From the NCBI GenBank assembly GCA_945267035.1, contig CALYOS010000024.1, forward strand, positions 1 through 37,150: a stretch of 37,150 bases of DNA. Direction: 5' to 3'. The notes under the pieces were generated by a model that saw only the letters and a program-made list of their open reading frames with translations, had not been told where the DNA came from and searched no databases. Positions 8,936 through 17,315 of the stretch are shown piece by piece (the stretch's first letter is position 1; the number at the start of each line of letters is the position of its first letter). Position numbers and translations under genes: made by a program. Source of the stretch: an uncultured Neisseriaceae bacterium (GTDB lineage: Bacteria; Pseudomonadota; Gammaproteobacteria; Burkholderiales; Neisseriaceae).

Positions 8936-9913
8936 TTAAAATTTCATGCCAATGGAAGGGAACGAAGTACGCATAATTTCATGCAGTTTTTCAGCCGAAG
9001 CCGCCATCAATGCCTGTTCACGGGCATTTAAAGGGATTTCAATCACCTGTCGGATGCCTTGACGATCCAAAACGGCAGGGGTACCGATAAAAATATCCTT
9101 AATGCCATACTGACCATTAAGATACGCTGAAACAGGCAACACCACACCTTCATCATTGAGTAAGGCCTTACATAAGCGGGCCAGTGCCGTACCAATACCG
9201 TAATAAGTGGCCCCCTTCAAACGAATAATTTCATAAGCAGCATTAACCACATCATTCTGAATATTGTCTAGTTTTTCCTGAGTAATGGCACTATTGGTTT
9301 TCATCCATTCATCCATGGTTTTCCCGCCCACACTCAGATGCGACCAGCCAGCAAAACCAGAATCACCATGCTCGCCCAGCATGTAGCCATTCACGCTATT
9401 CGGACTGACATCGAGTAGCGCCGCTACCTGTTTGCACAGTCGGGATGAGTCTAGCGACGTGCCGGAACCAATCACCCGTTCAACCGGAAATCCAGACATT
9501 TTCCATGTTAAATAGGTCAAAATATCTACCGGATTAGAGGCGAGCAGAAAAATACCATTAAAACCAGATTCCATCACTTGAGTCACAATGCTTTTGGTAA
9601 TTTGCAAATTGCGACTAATCAAATCAATCCGACTTTCTCCAGGCTTTTGTGCTGCTCCGGCCGTCAGCACCACAATATCCGCATCTGCCGCATCCTTATA
9701 ATCACCTGCATAAATTTTTTTCGGATCAGTAAAGCGCAGCGCGTCAGTTAAATCCAATGCGTTGCCCTCTGCGCGATCTCTGGCCACATCAACAATCACC
9801 AGTTCCTGACCTACCCCCAGCAGAGTACTGGCGTAAGCAAAAGTTGCACCGACAGCACCGGTACCAATCAGTACAATTTTATGATGGTTTTTAGTATTCG
9901 TAGACTGTGACAT
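8936..9913 (-). CDS. ldh: NAD-dependent L-lactate dehydrogenase
   Basis: A 325-residue enzyme interconverting pyruvate/NADH and L-lactate/NAD in the cytoplasm. Visible are the Rossmann motif GTGAVGATFAYA, an acidic strand end IVDV for NAD binding, the specificity loop AAQKPGESR with Gln (lactate-type, not the Arg of malate dehydrogenases), DSSRL, and the catalytic-His motif GEHGDS. The frame opens four codons earlier (9925), but the sequence AATGAGG there is itself a ribosome site spaced 6 nt from the ATG at 9913, so that start is preferred. The sequence strongly recalls Lactobacillales enzymes (ILTY.TWK.SGFP, KGAT.YGIGTAL.R, GQYG..DI.IGTPA), suggesting horizontal transfer. Confidence 0.95.
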   Translation of the reverse strand: MSQSTNTKNHHKIVLIGTGAVGATFAYASTLLGVGQELVIVDVARDRAEGNALDLTDALRFTDPKKIYAGDYKDAADADIVVLTAGAAQKPGESRIDLISRNLQITKSIVTQVMESGFNGIFLLASNPVDILTYLTWKMSGFPVERVIGSGTSLDSSRLCKQVAALLDVSPNSVNGYMLGEHGDSGFAGWSHLSVGGKTMDEWMKTNSAITQEKLDNIQNDVVNAAYEIIRLKGATYYGIGTALARLCKALLNDEGVVLPVSAYLNGQYGIKDIFIGTPAVLDRQGIRQVIEIPLNAREQALMAASAEKLHEIMRTSFPSIGMKF

Positions 9914-9925
9914 CATCAACCTCAT

Positions 9926-10840
9926 TTCTTAGCTTTGTAGAAGAAATCTAATCTAATTTATGCTAAAAATTGTACCAAAACAAATTAAATTATTTAAATT
10001 CAACTTCTTAATTTACAATATTTAATTTATCTTTATTATTAATAAACACTTTATCGGCATAGAAATTCCATTTTAAAGATTCTGCGTTGATGAAGCACAA
10101 AATGCACCTGTGAATGATTGACTTACTGGCCGAGCCCATTAAGTAGAATCAGCCTGAGGGAGCATCGAGATTTATTTCTGCATTGAATCAGCCCATCCAA
10201 TTTCGATTTATTTCTGCAATATCAACATTTTTATGGCATATTCATTGATTACGTTTATGCTGTTATGGTTTTCCTAACAATCTTCACTTCATCCCACCAC
10301 TGCATACACATCTATTTCTCCCGATTTGCACTTTTTTATCAGCCATGGATCAATGCCCATTTCCGATAAATCGCTTCCTTCGCCTCTTGCTGTGCTGCCA
10401 GCATTAAACCCGCATAGCTAGATATTGTTTGCATGTTACACAAATCATGGATTAATGAGTGACCCATCATCGCGATATTAATCAAAGGATATTGATAAAA
10501 AAATGATGGTGATTAGTTTGAGAAAGTTTTGGAAATTTCACGCGGAGTGAATTTAATACCTCATTTAAGCACCATTGGCTTGATGCTCAATCATTGAGGC
10601 AGTGATCAGCTTCAAGCACGGATCATCATTATTAATCAATTCAGCTATGTTAGGTATTTTCTGATTGGCGCATGATGAGTCACTATTGACGACAAAACCG
10701 CTCTTGTGCTGTTTGGTTTGAGATCATTAATCGAGGCATACTTGCCTGTAGCGGAATGGATGATGGGCAATAGTTTGAACAGATTTTAGTTCCAACAATA
10801 TCGCCTTGTTTTAAGGAGCAAAGCTTTATACTGATGGCTT
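9926..10840. other. Long gene-poor region with possible relics and a short direct repeat
   Basis: Nearly 1 kb lacks a convincing gene. A 14-bp direct repeat GATTTATTTCTGCA occurs at 10169-10182 and 10205-10218. On the minus strand two short coding-like frames are visible: one ending with AAQQEAKEAIYRKWALIHG and a stop near 10345, and one reading LINNDDPCLKLITASMIEHQ near 10560-10640. Neither has an ordinary gene context; they may be decayed genes or chance. Confidence 0.3.
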
Positions 10841-10887
10841 GCTGAGACAGTGTAGATAGCCATTATGCTGCCTAAAACTGTCTCAGC
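10841..10887. repeat. 11-bp inverted repeat downstream of bfrB
   Basis: GCTGAGACAGT (10841-10851) and ACTGTCTCAGC (10877-10887) are perfectly complementary around a 25-nt loop. The element lies 40 bp beyond the bfrB stop. No T-run follows on the minus strand, so termination by the standard intrinsic mechanism is uncertain. Confidence 0.5.
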
Positions 10888-10926
10888 TTATCTATCCATG
10901 GATAGCGGTATTCAGGCTCTTTATGA

Positions 10927-11409
10927 TCAGGCAGATTGATGTTCAGCTTGAGCAGTCTGAGCATAATTGGCTAATCCAATTTCTTCAATCAGATCCAGCT
11001 GTGTACCAAGCCAGTCCAGATACTCTTCATTGATGTGTTTTTGTTTTTCCAGTAAATCACGAGACACGAAATCCAGTTGTGCCTCACACACAGCAATGGC
11101 ATCAGTTAAGGCTAGATGTTTGGCTTGCTCGGCTTGCTGATCACACTGCAGAATTTCTACAATATTTTCACCAACCAAAATTTTGCCGTATTCTTGTAAG
11201 TTGGGTAAGCCTTCTAGCAATAAAATGCGTTCGATCAAATCATCAGCCGTTTTCATGTCACGAATAGATTGTTTATACATGACTGCGCCCAGTTTACCGA
11301 ATCCCCAATTTTTCAGAATACGAGCATGTAAAAAGTACTGATTGATAGAAACCAGTAACAGACCCAGATTTTTATTTAAAGCCTGTAAGGCCAGACGATC
11401 TCCCTGCAT
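10927..11409 (-). CDS. bfrB: Bacterioferritin, haem-binding-type subunit (BfrB)
   Basis: A 160-residue four-helix-bundle ferritin subunit. Met52, the haem-ligand position at the subunit interface, is present (DMKTADDLIERIL). The ferroxidase ligands of classical bacterioferritin are altered: position 18 is Leu, 51 Asp, 54 Thr, and the His of the late ExxH motif is Tyr (NEEYLDW). It probably supplies haem and shell structure in a mixed 24-mer with BfrA, as in Neisseria gonorrhoeae. The sequence closely recalls neisserial BfrB (NKNLGLLL.SINQYFLHARILKNWGF). It starts 11 bp after bfrA ends. Confidence 0.93.
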   Translation of the reverse strand: MQGDRLALQALNKNLGLLLVSINQYFLHARILKNWGFGKLGAVMYKQSIRDMKTADDLIERILLLEGLPNLQEYGKILVGENIVEILQCDQQAEQAKHLALTDAIAVCEAQLDFVSRDLLEKQKHINEEYLDWLGTQLDLIEEIGLANYAQTAQAEHQSA

Positions 11410-11420
11410 GGTCTATCCTT

Positions 11421-11885
11421 TCACAATTGGCTTTGCAAATAATTTTCCAAACCCATTACCGCAATTTGGTGCAATTGCTGTTCCAACCAATGGGCATGAT
11501 CTTCTTCCGTATCCTGTAATTGTGTCACCAGAAATTGGCGGGTGACATAATCTTGTTCTTGTTCACACAATTTAATCGCTTGTTTGATATTTTCTCTGAC
11601 CGCCAATTCGGTATCTAAATCATTTTGTAACATGCTGACTACATCGGTACCCACATTGATTGCTTCCGGTACAACAATTGGTCGACCATTTAACATCAGA
11701 ATACGATGTATAAATTGATGTGCATGCTCTGTTTCTTCCTGCATTTCGTGGTCAATGTGCTGATAAAGCTTCATATAACCCATATCTTCAAACATGCGCG
11801 AATGGGCAAAATACTGATCTCGCGCTGCCAGTTCCCCGGCAAGCAGTTTATTTAAACAATCGATGACAACTTTTTTGCCTTCCAT
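11421..11885 (-). CDS. bfrA: Bacterioferritin, ferroxidase-type subunit (BfrA)
   Basis: A 154-residue bacterioferritin subunit that oxidises and stores iron in the cytoplasm. Ferroxidase ligands are in place: Glu18, Glu51, His54, a Glu near 93, Glu127 and His130 (EEDHAHW). Position 52 is Thr, so the usual haem-ligating Met is missing and haem must come through the partner BfrB, encoded directly downstream. The ATG follows AAAGGGAAAGATC. Fur-box-like sequences lie 380-480 bp upstream. The pair and its order match the neisserial bfrA-bfrB arrangement. Confidence 0.93.
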   Translation of the reverse strand: MEGKKVVIDCLNKLLAGELAARDQYFAHSRMFEDMGYMKLYQHIDHEMQEETEHAHQFIHRILMLNGRPIVVPEAINVGTDVVSMLQNDLDTELAVRENIKQAIKLCEQEQDYVTRQFLVTQLQDTEEDHAHWLEQQLHQIAVMGLENYLQSQL

Positions 11886-12266
11886 GATCTTTCCCTTTTT
11901 AAAAACTGAAACAGACTACCTATTCAGCTTGTTTGTGCCATACTCAAATAATGAAATGGTCGATTATCTGCCCGTTGGTCTCTGTTTGAGCATATTGAAA
12001 GCAGATAATATTAAAATAAGCTATTTTTAAATTGTATGCCGACCGAATCAGGCTATTCAGTTACAGTTTCGATCGAATTTCTAAACTAGTTGTCCTGCTG
12101 AGCCAAGCGTTTATACCCCAAATGGTTCAATACATCGGCGTTAACCGCTTTTTGATACTGAAATTTTGTGCCATGTTTTCTCTGTATCTTTCAGACCATA
12201 ACCTGAATTTAGTTTATTTATACTACCATAAAAATGTTCTTCTAATTCAATAGTTTAAATTATAAT

Positions 12267-12285
12267 AAAAACAATTATCATCCTG
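12267..12285. promoter_or_regulatory. Weak Fur-box-like sequence
   Basis: The core ATTATCAT at 12274-12281 aligns with the 19-bp Fur consensus at about 12 of 19 positions. A TATAAT lies next to it on the minus strand, so it could sit in a promoter directed towards bfrA, though about 380 bp from the gene. Confidence 0.3.
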
Positions 12286-12343
12286 ATTTAGCTTTGAGTT
12301 AGCACTTATTATATAAAGCTAAACAAAATCAAATTATTACAAT

Positions 12344-12362
12344 AGGAATGATAATTAGTATT
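12344..12362. promoter_or_regulatory. Fur-box-like sequence
   Basis: An uninterrupted AATGATAAT core aligns with the 19-bp Fur consensus (GATAATGATAATCATTATC) at 13 of 19 positions. It lies in the region upstream of bfrA, and iron-dependent control of iron storage would make sense. Confidence 0.4.
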
Positions 12363-12539
12363 TGTTATCATAGACTTGAACTGATTTTGGTTTATCGTGA
12401 ATTAATCTTTTTTAACGTTTATTAACCTTATCAATGGTTATTTGCTGACAGAATCCTACTGCGCTGACATGATGATGTACGGGTGTGCATGCTATTGAAC
12501 TTTAGTCAGGTAAGGAAGATATTTGATTCATCTTTGGGT

Positions 12540-12842
12540 TTATAGTTTACCTATAGCCATCATTATCTGCATCACCACCACAATAACAATATTAATCAGC
12601 GCAATGGTGATAGGTAACAACCATAACCAGCTCTTTTTTGCTCGGGTAAAATAGCCAAAATACGATGCGATTAAGACTATTACATTACATAGGGCATAAA
12701 AATGAATGAGAACAACGCCAACAGGAGCATCAGGTGGAGCCTCTCTATCTATATAAAAATAGAATATTAATCCTAATATTTGTACTATTAATATCGTAGT
12801 GGGAATGATAAGTTTATTCATATAAGTTGGCTGATTACTCAT
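12540..12842 (-). CDS. Small hypothetical membrane protein
   Basis: A 100-residue protein with three predicted hydrophobic helices: IIPTTILIVQILGLIFYFYI, VVLIHFYALCNVIVLIASYFGYF and WLWLLPITIALINIVIVVVMQI, joined by short charged loops (RAKKSW). I do not recognise the family. There is no clear ribosome site before the ATG at 12842, and an internal ATG at codon 8 is possible. It stands alone between long spacers, so its expression and role are unknown. Confidence 0.6.
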   Translation of the reverse strand: MSNQPTYMNKLIIPTTILIVQILGLIFYFYIDREAPPDAPVGVVLIHFYALCNVIVLIASYFGYFTRAKKSWLWLLPITIALINIVIVVVMQIMMAIGKL

Positions 12843-13250
12843 GTTCGGGTCGTGGTCATCCTTATGCGACCATTTTTCTCAGTCAGAAGCCTGAAGTTAA
12901 GCATTTAAAATGAGCTTATACTCCAATGCTTGTCATACCTTTGCTTTAAAAGTGATGTTCTTATCACTGAACCTTCCCCAATTTTATACTAAAATTATCA
13001 ACTATTTAAGCACTTTTTCTTTCTGTGAATCAGCTTCTTTCTTAGGATGGCCATATGGAGCATGTTTTTATCAAGACTAGCCTATTTTTATAATTTATTC
13101 TTTCACTCACAAGAGCGTAAAAAAGCCTGCACTGAATAAATCAGGTTACCGATATTAGCAGCCTTGTTTTTTTTGTTGATTCCACTGAGCTTATTCTAAG
13201 CACCGGATCAACTCTGATAAATGGGTATAGTTGATTTGAGTTTAGAAGAC
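12843..13250. other. Spacer with possible minus-strand gene relics
   Basis: No intact gene is seen. On the minus strand, short coding-like tails end in stops at about 13103 (reading GNLIYSVQAFLRSCE) and at about 13002 (reading APYGHPKKEADSQKEKVLK). They are separated by stops and lie near homopolymer A runs. They may be pieces of one or two decayed genes, but chance frames of this size also occur here. Confidence 0.3.
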
Positions 13251-13292
13251 ACAATAAAAAACTGAATTCTGGATGAAATAGAATTCAGTTGA
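13250..13292 (-). terminator. Rho-independent terminator of the YghA-like SDR gene
   Basis: AACTGAATTC (13260-13269) and GAATTCAGTT (13281-13290) form a perfect 10-bp stem. On the minus strand it is followed directly by TTTTTTATT. It lies about 85 bp beyond the SDR stop codon. Confidence 0.85.
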
Positions 13293-13373
13293 TCAAATTG
13301 ACTGAAACGCTGTGACAAATACCATCAGCCGAGCAGCAATTTGATTTGACTCAGATAATATTGAATATGTGCG

Positions 13374-14264
13374 TTACAGGACGATACCGCCTGTTATGCC
13401 ATATACCTGTGCAGTGACATAGCTGGAATCCTCAGACATCAGGAATACATAGGTTGATGCCAATTCAGCCGGTTGTCCCGCACGACCTAACACAGATTCA
13501 CTCTGACCAAATTTAGGAATTGCTTCTGGTGGCTGACCGCCAGTGATTTCCAACGCTGTCCAGATTGGACCCGGAGCAACTGAATTGACGCGAATACCTT
13601 TGGCAGCCAGTTGTTTGGCCAAAGCTTGAGTGAATGCCACAATCGCCGCTTTGGTAGAAGCATAATCAACCAGATTAGGACTGGGTTCATAAGCTTGAAC
13701 TGAGCTGGTGGTCACAATGGTGGCGCCTTCAGGTAAATGCGGCATTGCTGCTTGGATCACCCAGAATAAAGAGAACACATTAATTTCAAATGTTTTTCTT
13801 AGCTGCTCTGTTGAAATATCGCAGAATCGTTCTACCGCAGTTTGTTTGCCGGCCACCAAGGTGAGGCCATCAAGACCACCAAGTTCTTTGTGCGCTTTTT
13901 CCACGAGTTGTTTACAGAAATGTTCGCTGCTTAAATCACCCGGAATACAAACCACTTTGCGACCAGCTTGTTTAACCAGTTCGGCAACCTGTTTGGCATC
14001 TTCCTCTTCTTCTGGCAAATAAGTTAATGCAACATCGGCGCCTTCACGCGCATAGGCAATGGCGGCGGCACGACCAATACCAGAATCCGCACCGGTCACC
14101 AATATTTTTCGTCCGTGCAGACGTTCATGTCCTTGATAGCTTTTTTCGCCACAGTCAGGCACCGGATCCATTTTGCATTGCAAGCCTGGCGCAGGTTGGT
14201 GTTGCTTGGAAAAATCTGCATGATAATATTTGGTTCTTGGATTTTCTAAACTTTGATGTTTCAT
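13374..14264 (-). CDS. Short-chain dehydrogenase/reductase, YghA-like
   Basis: A 296-residue cytoplasmic SDR of the longer YghA type, recognisable by the N-terminal extension of about 50 residues (HPEN-like start, [14 protein letters not shown]). The cofactor motif is TGADSGIGR, the active-site Ser is in TTSSVQAY and the catalytic pair in DYASTK (YxxxK). The terminal [12 protein letters not shown]-like segment is typical. The frame begins two codons earlier (14270), but AAGGAG overlaps that ATG and is spaced 6 nt from the ATG at 14264, so the latter is preferred. Substrate is unknown; such enzymes are often linked with carbonyl or general stress. Confidence 0.9.
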   Translation of the reverse strand: MKHQSLENPRTKYYHADFSKQHQPAPGLQCKMDPVPDCGEKSYQGHERLHGRKILVTGADSGIGRAAAIAYAREGADVALTYLPEEEEDAKQVAELVKQAGRKVVCIPGDLSSEHFCKQLVEKAHKELGGLDGLTLVAGKQTAVERFCDISTEQLRKTFEINVFSLFWVIQAAMPHLPEGATIVTTSSVQAYEPSPNLVDYASTKAAIVAFTQALAKQLAAKGIRVNSVAPGPIWTALEITGGQPPEAIPKFGQSESVLGRAGQPAELASTYVFLMSEDSSYVTAQVYGITGGIVL

Positions 14265-14501
14265 ATACATCTCCTTGCTTAACAGTGTGTTATATTTTTA
14301 AAACAGCAAAATCATCATACGACAGAAAATTTTCCAAGCAAAGCAAATTCACCTCATTTAATGACAAATGAGTGGTTAAAGTTTATTAATTTCATTGGCT
14401 TAGATATTATTAAACAAATTATGACATTTAATAATAAAAAGCAACTGAATTGATCGATAATATGCAAACAAGTTACAAAAATTAATCAAATACAATAATC
14501 A

Positions 14502-15902
14502 TTAAAATTTATAATTGTAGGAAGCTCCGAATATATGCGCATAGGAACGATAGTTTGCTTCACCCAATACATTACTGGAGACATGCATGCCTTGATCCTG
14601 TTGCCGCATATGTGTTCTTTGAATATGCAGATAGGTGTAAGACAAAGCCCATGACTGATGCTTATCCACATCGTATTTCATGCCTGCGCCAAATAACCAG
14701 CGATTGCCATCTGGTATCGTAGACAGGCGCGTAGATGAGCTACGCACAGGAGATTGATCGTAATTTACCCCAAATCGCCATTGTAATTGCGAATTTTGCT
14801 GATAGGCCGCGCCCACACCTATCGCTAGCGTATCACGCCAGTTGGTGAAAATATGGGTGGTATCGGAGGTGATGCCATGATGCTGGTCAATAGATTTAAT
14901 ATTTTCAAATTTAATATCCAGATCATGTAAACGGGAAGAACGTGTCCAACTCACGTTACCAAACACCTTCCATTGTGGATTCACTGTCCACATACCATGT
15001 AATGACACCACTTCTGGTGTGGTTATCTGTACGCCAGCAGCTTCGATTGGCTTATAACCAAACTGATCAAACAATGGGGCATATTTCTTGGCATAGGCAC
15101 CCATCGGTTGCCAGCGAGCTGTACCGCGCAAGTGATGGTTAATTTTAGAACGGTAGCTTAAACCAACGCGCACATCCGGATTGATGTCCCATAACCAACC
15201 GGCATTGAAGCCGTAGCCCCAATCATTGCCTTTGACCGTTCCACGAGCATCAAACCCACCCGGTGCAGTCTGATGCAATATTGAGGTCGGCACACCGGCA
15301 ATTGAACTTCCGACAGGGGTGAAGTCTGCATATTTTTGAATTTCCGCATGCAGGTATTGGGCGATTAACCCAACGCCGAAACGATGATGTTCATTTAATT
15401 TATAGGCCACTGTCGGATTGATGTCGATGGCTTTGACATTGGTTTTATTCACGTTATAGCGCATCACTGAATGACTGCTGTCGTTGGTTTTAGCAGCATA
15501 GGGAATATATAGACCCAGCCCTACTCCCCATTTTTCATTTAATCGGTGGGAAAAATATGCCTGAGGCACAGCCTGAACAGTATTGGAAATATTGCCACTT
15601 TGCGGCCCTTGTACGGCAGAGCCATCGCTAAAGGTGCCACGGGCATGGTTGTAATTGATGTCAGGTTTAATTAAAAACAAGTTTCCATTAATTTGCGTCC
15701 CCTCAAGATAAGCCAGACCGGCTGGATTTAGTACAATGGTGGTGGGATCTGCCGCTTCAGCTGCCGCGGCATTACCGGTTGATACAGCAGTCACCGATTG
15801 CAATCCCAGATGATAACCAGAAGCATACGCCGGAGCAGTTACCACCCAAACACCCAATTCAATCAAACACAGCTTTATCATAGCTGTTAAAGTTTTTGCC
15901 AT
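14502..15902 (-). CDS. FadL/OmpP1/TodX-family outer membrane transporter
   Basis: A 466-residue beta-barrel. The signal peptide ends at APAYA-SG, and the mature N-terminus (GYHLGLQSVTAVSTGNAAAAEAADPTTIVLNPAGLAYLEG) carries the NPAGLA motif of the FadL plug domain. Alternating hydrophobic strands follow, and the last residues SYNYKF end in Phe, the outer-membrane assembly signal. The family takes up long-chain fatty acids or other hydrophobic compounds. The frame opens at TTG 15917; ATG 15902 is preferred because it places an ordinary signal peptide at the start. Confidence 0.92.
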   Translation of the reverse strand: MAKTLTAMIKLCLIELGVWVVTAPAYASGYHLGLQSVTAVSTGNAAAAEAADPTTIVLNPAGLAYLEGTQINGNLFLIKPDINYNHARGTFSDGSAVQGPQSGNISNTVQAVPQAYFSHRLNEKWGVGLGLYIPYAAKTNDSSHSVMRYNVNKTNVKAIDINPTVAYKLNEHHRFGVGLIAQYLHAEIQKYADFTPVGSSIAGVPTSILHQTAPGGFDARGTVKGNDWGYGFNAGWLWDINPDVRVGLSYRSKINHHLRGTARWQPMGAYAKKYAPLFDQFGYKPIEAAGVQITTPEVVSLHGMWTVNPQWKVFGNVSWTRSSRLHDLDIKFENIKSIDQHHGITSDTTHIFTNWRDTLAIGVGAAYQQNSQLQWRFGVNYDQSPVRSSSTRLSTIPDGNRWLFGAGMKYDVDKHQSWALSYTYLHIQRTHMRQQDQGMHVSSNVLGEANYRSYAHIFGASYNYKF

Positions 15903-16663
15903 TCTCTTGATTCTCAATATTCAGAAAATAAAAAATGACCATTCAGGTCTGAGACAATCAGAAATATATTTAATAAATCTGAAAAAAGTAAAATTCGAGT
16001 TTTTATTCTAACTTAAAAAGACCTGTTCAGCGTATTATTATTCTTACAATTGTTCAGATAAATGAATTTATACAAATAGAAATACAACATAATTATGCAT
16101 TTGAGGTGCCAAATAAGGAAATCTTATTTTTTTATCCAAAATTTTCTCATTTCAATTAAGCAGCATAATTTCCTTATTTAAATCAGTTTATTAAAAAATA
16201 TTTTGCTTTAATAATGGCATCATTGGCGCTTAAAGTATTACATTAATTCAATTTAAATAATGATTAATAAAATGTGCTGTTTTTAGCTCACCTCATTAGC
16301 TATGCGGTAGATATGTGTTGACTTTAATGATGTGGCCAAAGAATCTTTATCGGATCCGATTTCAATATATTTATGAATTAAAATCAGCACATTCTTTTGC
16401 TCGACTTTGCTCTTTTTAATGCTTTTTAGGTAATTTAGTAAATTAGATTGCCAATAACCACGTATTGATTCATTTTTTAGCTACCGACTAAAAATGATGA
16501 ATAATCAATCGCAATTAGATAATAACTTCCATTACAGGCATATGTTATTGGTATTCAGTATATTTGATGTTCAGCTAGTGTTAATGCCGTTTGAAACTCT
16601 GATTTGCGCTACATCATAGCAGTGGTTACACTTGAGACATTGTTATTGTCATCTTTCGAAAAA
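15903..16663. other. AT-rich intergenic region
   Basis: Some 760 bp between fadL-like and the next plus-strand gene. Apart from the minus-strand start-less frame listed separately (16283-16480), no gene, repeat or RNA is evident. The fadL-like promoter is expected near 15920-16020. Confidence 0.4.
16283..16480 (-). pseudogene. Start-less coding-like fragment, 65 codons
   Basis: The minus strand is open for 65 codons between a TAG at 16481-16483 and a TAA at 16283-16285. The product is polar and helix-like with balanced composition (for example SIKKSKVEQKNVLILIHKYI and SDKDSLATSLKSTHIYRI), and it contains no Met. It may be the tail of a decayed gene. Family unknown; chance cannot be ruled out. 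Confidence 0.3.
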
Positions 16664-17191
16664 ATGTTTCGCCGACTATTACGAACTTGGCCTATATATT
16701 TTCTGTGGTTTGATTTGGTCTATGGTTTTGTTTTGAATCTGATTGCCAGTATCAATCTGGATCATGCTCCTTTACCGACTAGTGGCTTACCGGTAGCGCC
16801 GGATATTGCCTTCAGTTGGCTGCAAGTCATCACTAACGGCGGAATGGTGTTGGTCATCAGCGTAGCTCTGTTTGTTTTGCTTCAATTAAATCGTGCGGTG
16901 ATGGAACAAAAACCTTGGCCGTTTTCTCCGCTGAGAGTGGCGGCAATGATGATTATTCTGGTATTTAGTCTTCCAGCATGGTGGCAATGGGTTTGCGCTT
17001 TATGGGATTTAATGCATGGAAAATTGGTGGTAGATTGGAATAATCTACGCTATTTGATTGTCGCTATTCTTTTGCTTTATCCAGGTTTATTATGTGTTTG
17101 GTTATTATTTGCCCGCCGGCGCCAGCCACAGCCGCCCACGCCCATTTTAGCCAACGAACTTAGCCATCATGGTAGCGACAGCGCCCATTGA
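16664..17191 (+). CDS. Hypothetical inner-membrane protein
   Basis: A 175-residue membrane protein from ATG 16664, with four likely hydrophobic helices: TWPIYFLWFDLVYGFVLNLI, WLQVITNGGMVLVISVALFV, VAAMMIILVFSLPAWWQWV and YLIVAILLLYPGLLCVWLLF, and a Pro/Gln-rich cytoplasmic tail. The frame is open upstream to TTG 16604; the extra 20 residues look non-specific. No strong ribosome site is seen for any start. The layout resembles small DUF2975-type membrane proteins, but I do not assign a family. Function unknown. Confidence 0.6.
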   Translation: MFRRLLRTWPIYFLWFDLVYGFVLNLIASINLDHAPLPTSGLPVAPDIAFSWLQVITNGGMVLVISVALFVLLQLNRAVMEQKPWPFSPLRVAAMMIILVFSLPAWWQWVCALWDLMHGKLVVDWNNLRYLIVAILLLYPGLLCVWLLFARRRQPQPPTPILANELSHHGSDSAH

Positions 17192-17315
17192 TAAATTCAT
17201 CATTGCTTTGCTAAGTTGAGTTGGTTGCAGCCTGACGTCGACTTTAAGCAAAAAAATGAGCAATATTTTATCTATTCTTTCTAACCTAATATTTCGGCAT
17301 ACTGATTTGATCGTT

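Larger units (their letters stand above)
11886..12539. other. Intergenic region upstream of bfrA with Fur-box-like sites
   Basis: This AT-rich stretch of 650 bp contains the bfrA leader and two Fur-box-like sequences. A plus-strand frame at 12032-12253 starts with TTG, is hydrophobic and low in complexity, and is judged spurious. A minus-strand frame near 12090-12190 ends NHLGYKRLAQQDN and a stop, which could be a relic. No RNA gene was recognised, but a small Fur-controlled transcript cannot be excluded. Confidence 0.35.

Noticed and set aside
12032-12253. 73-codon plus-strand ORF upstream of bfrA
   Set aside because: TTG start, no ribosome site and a product typical of translated AT-rich non-coding DNA.
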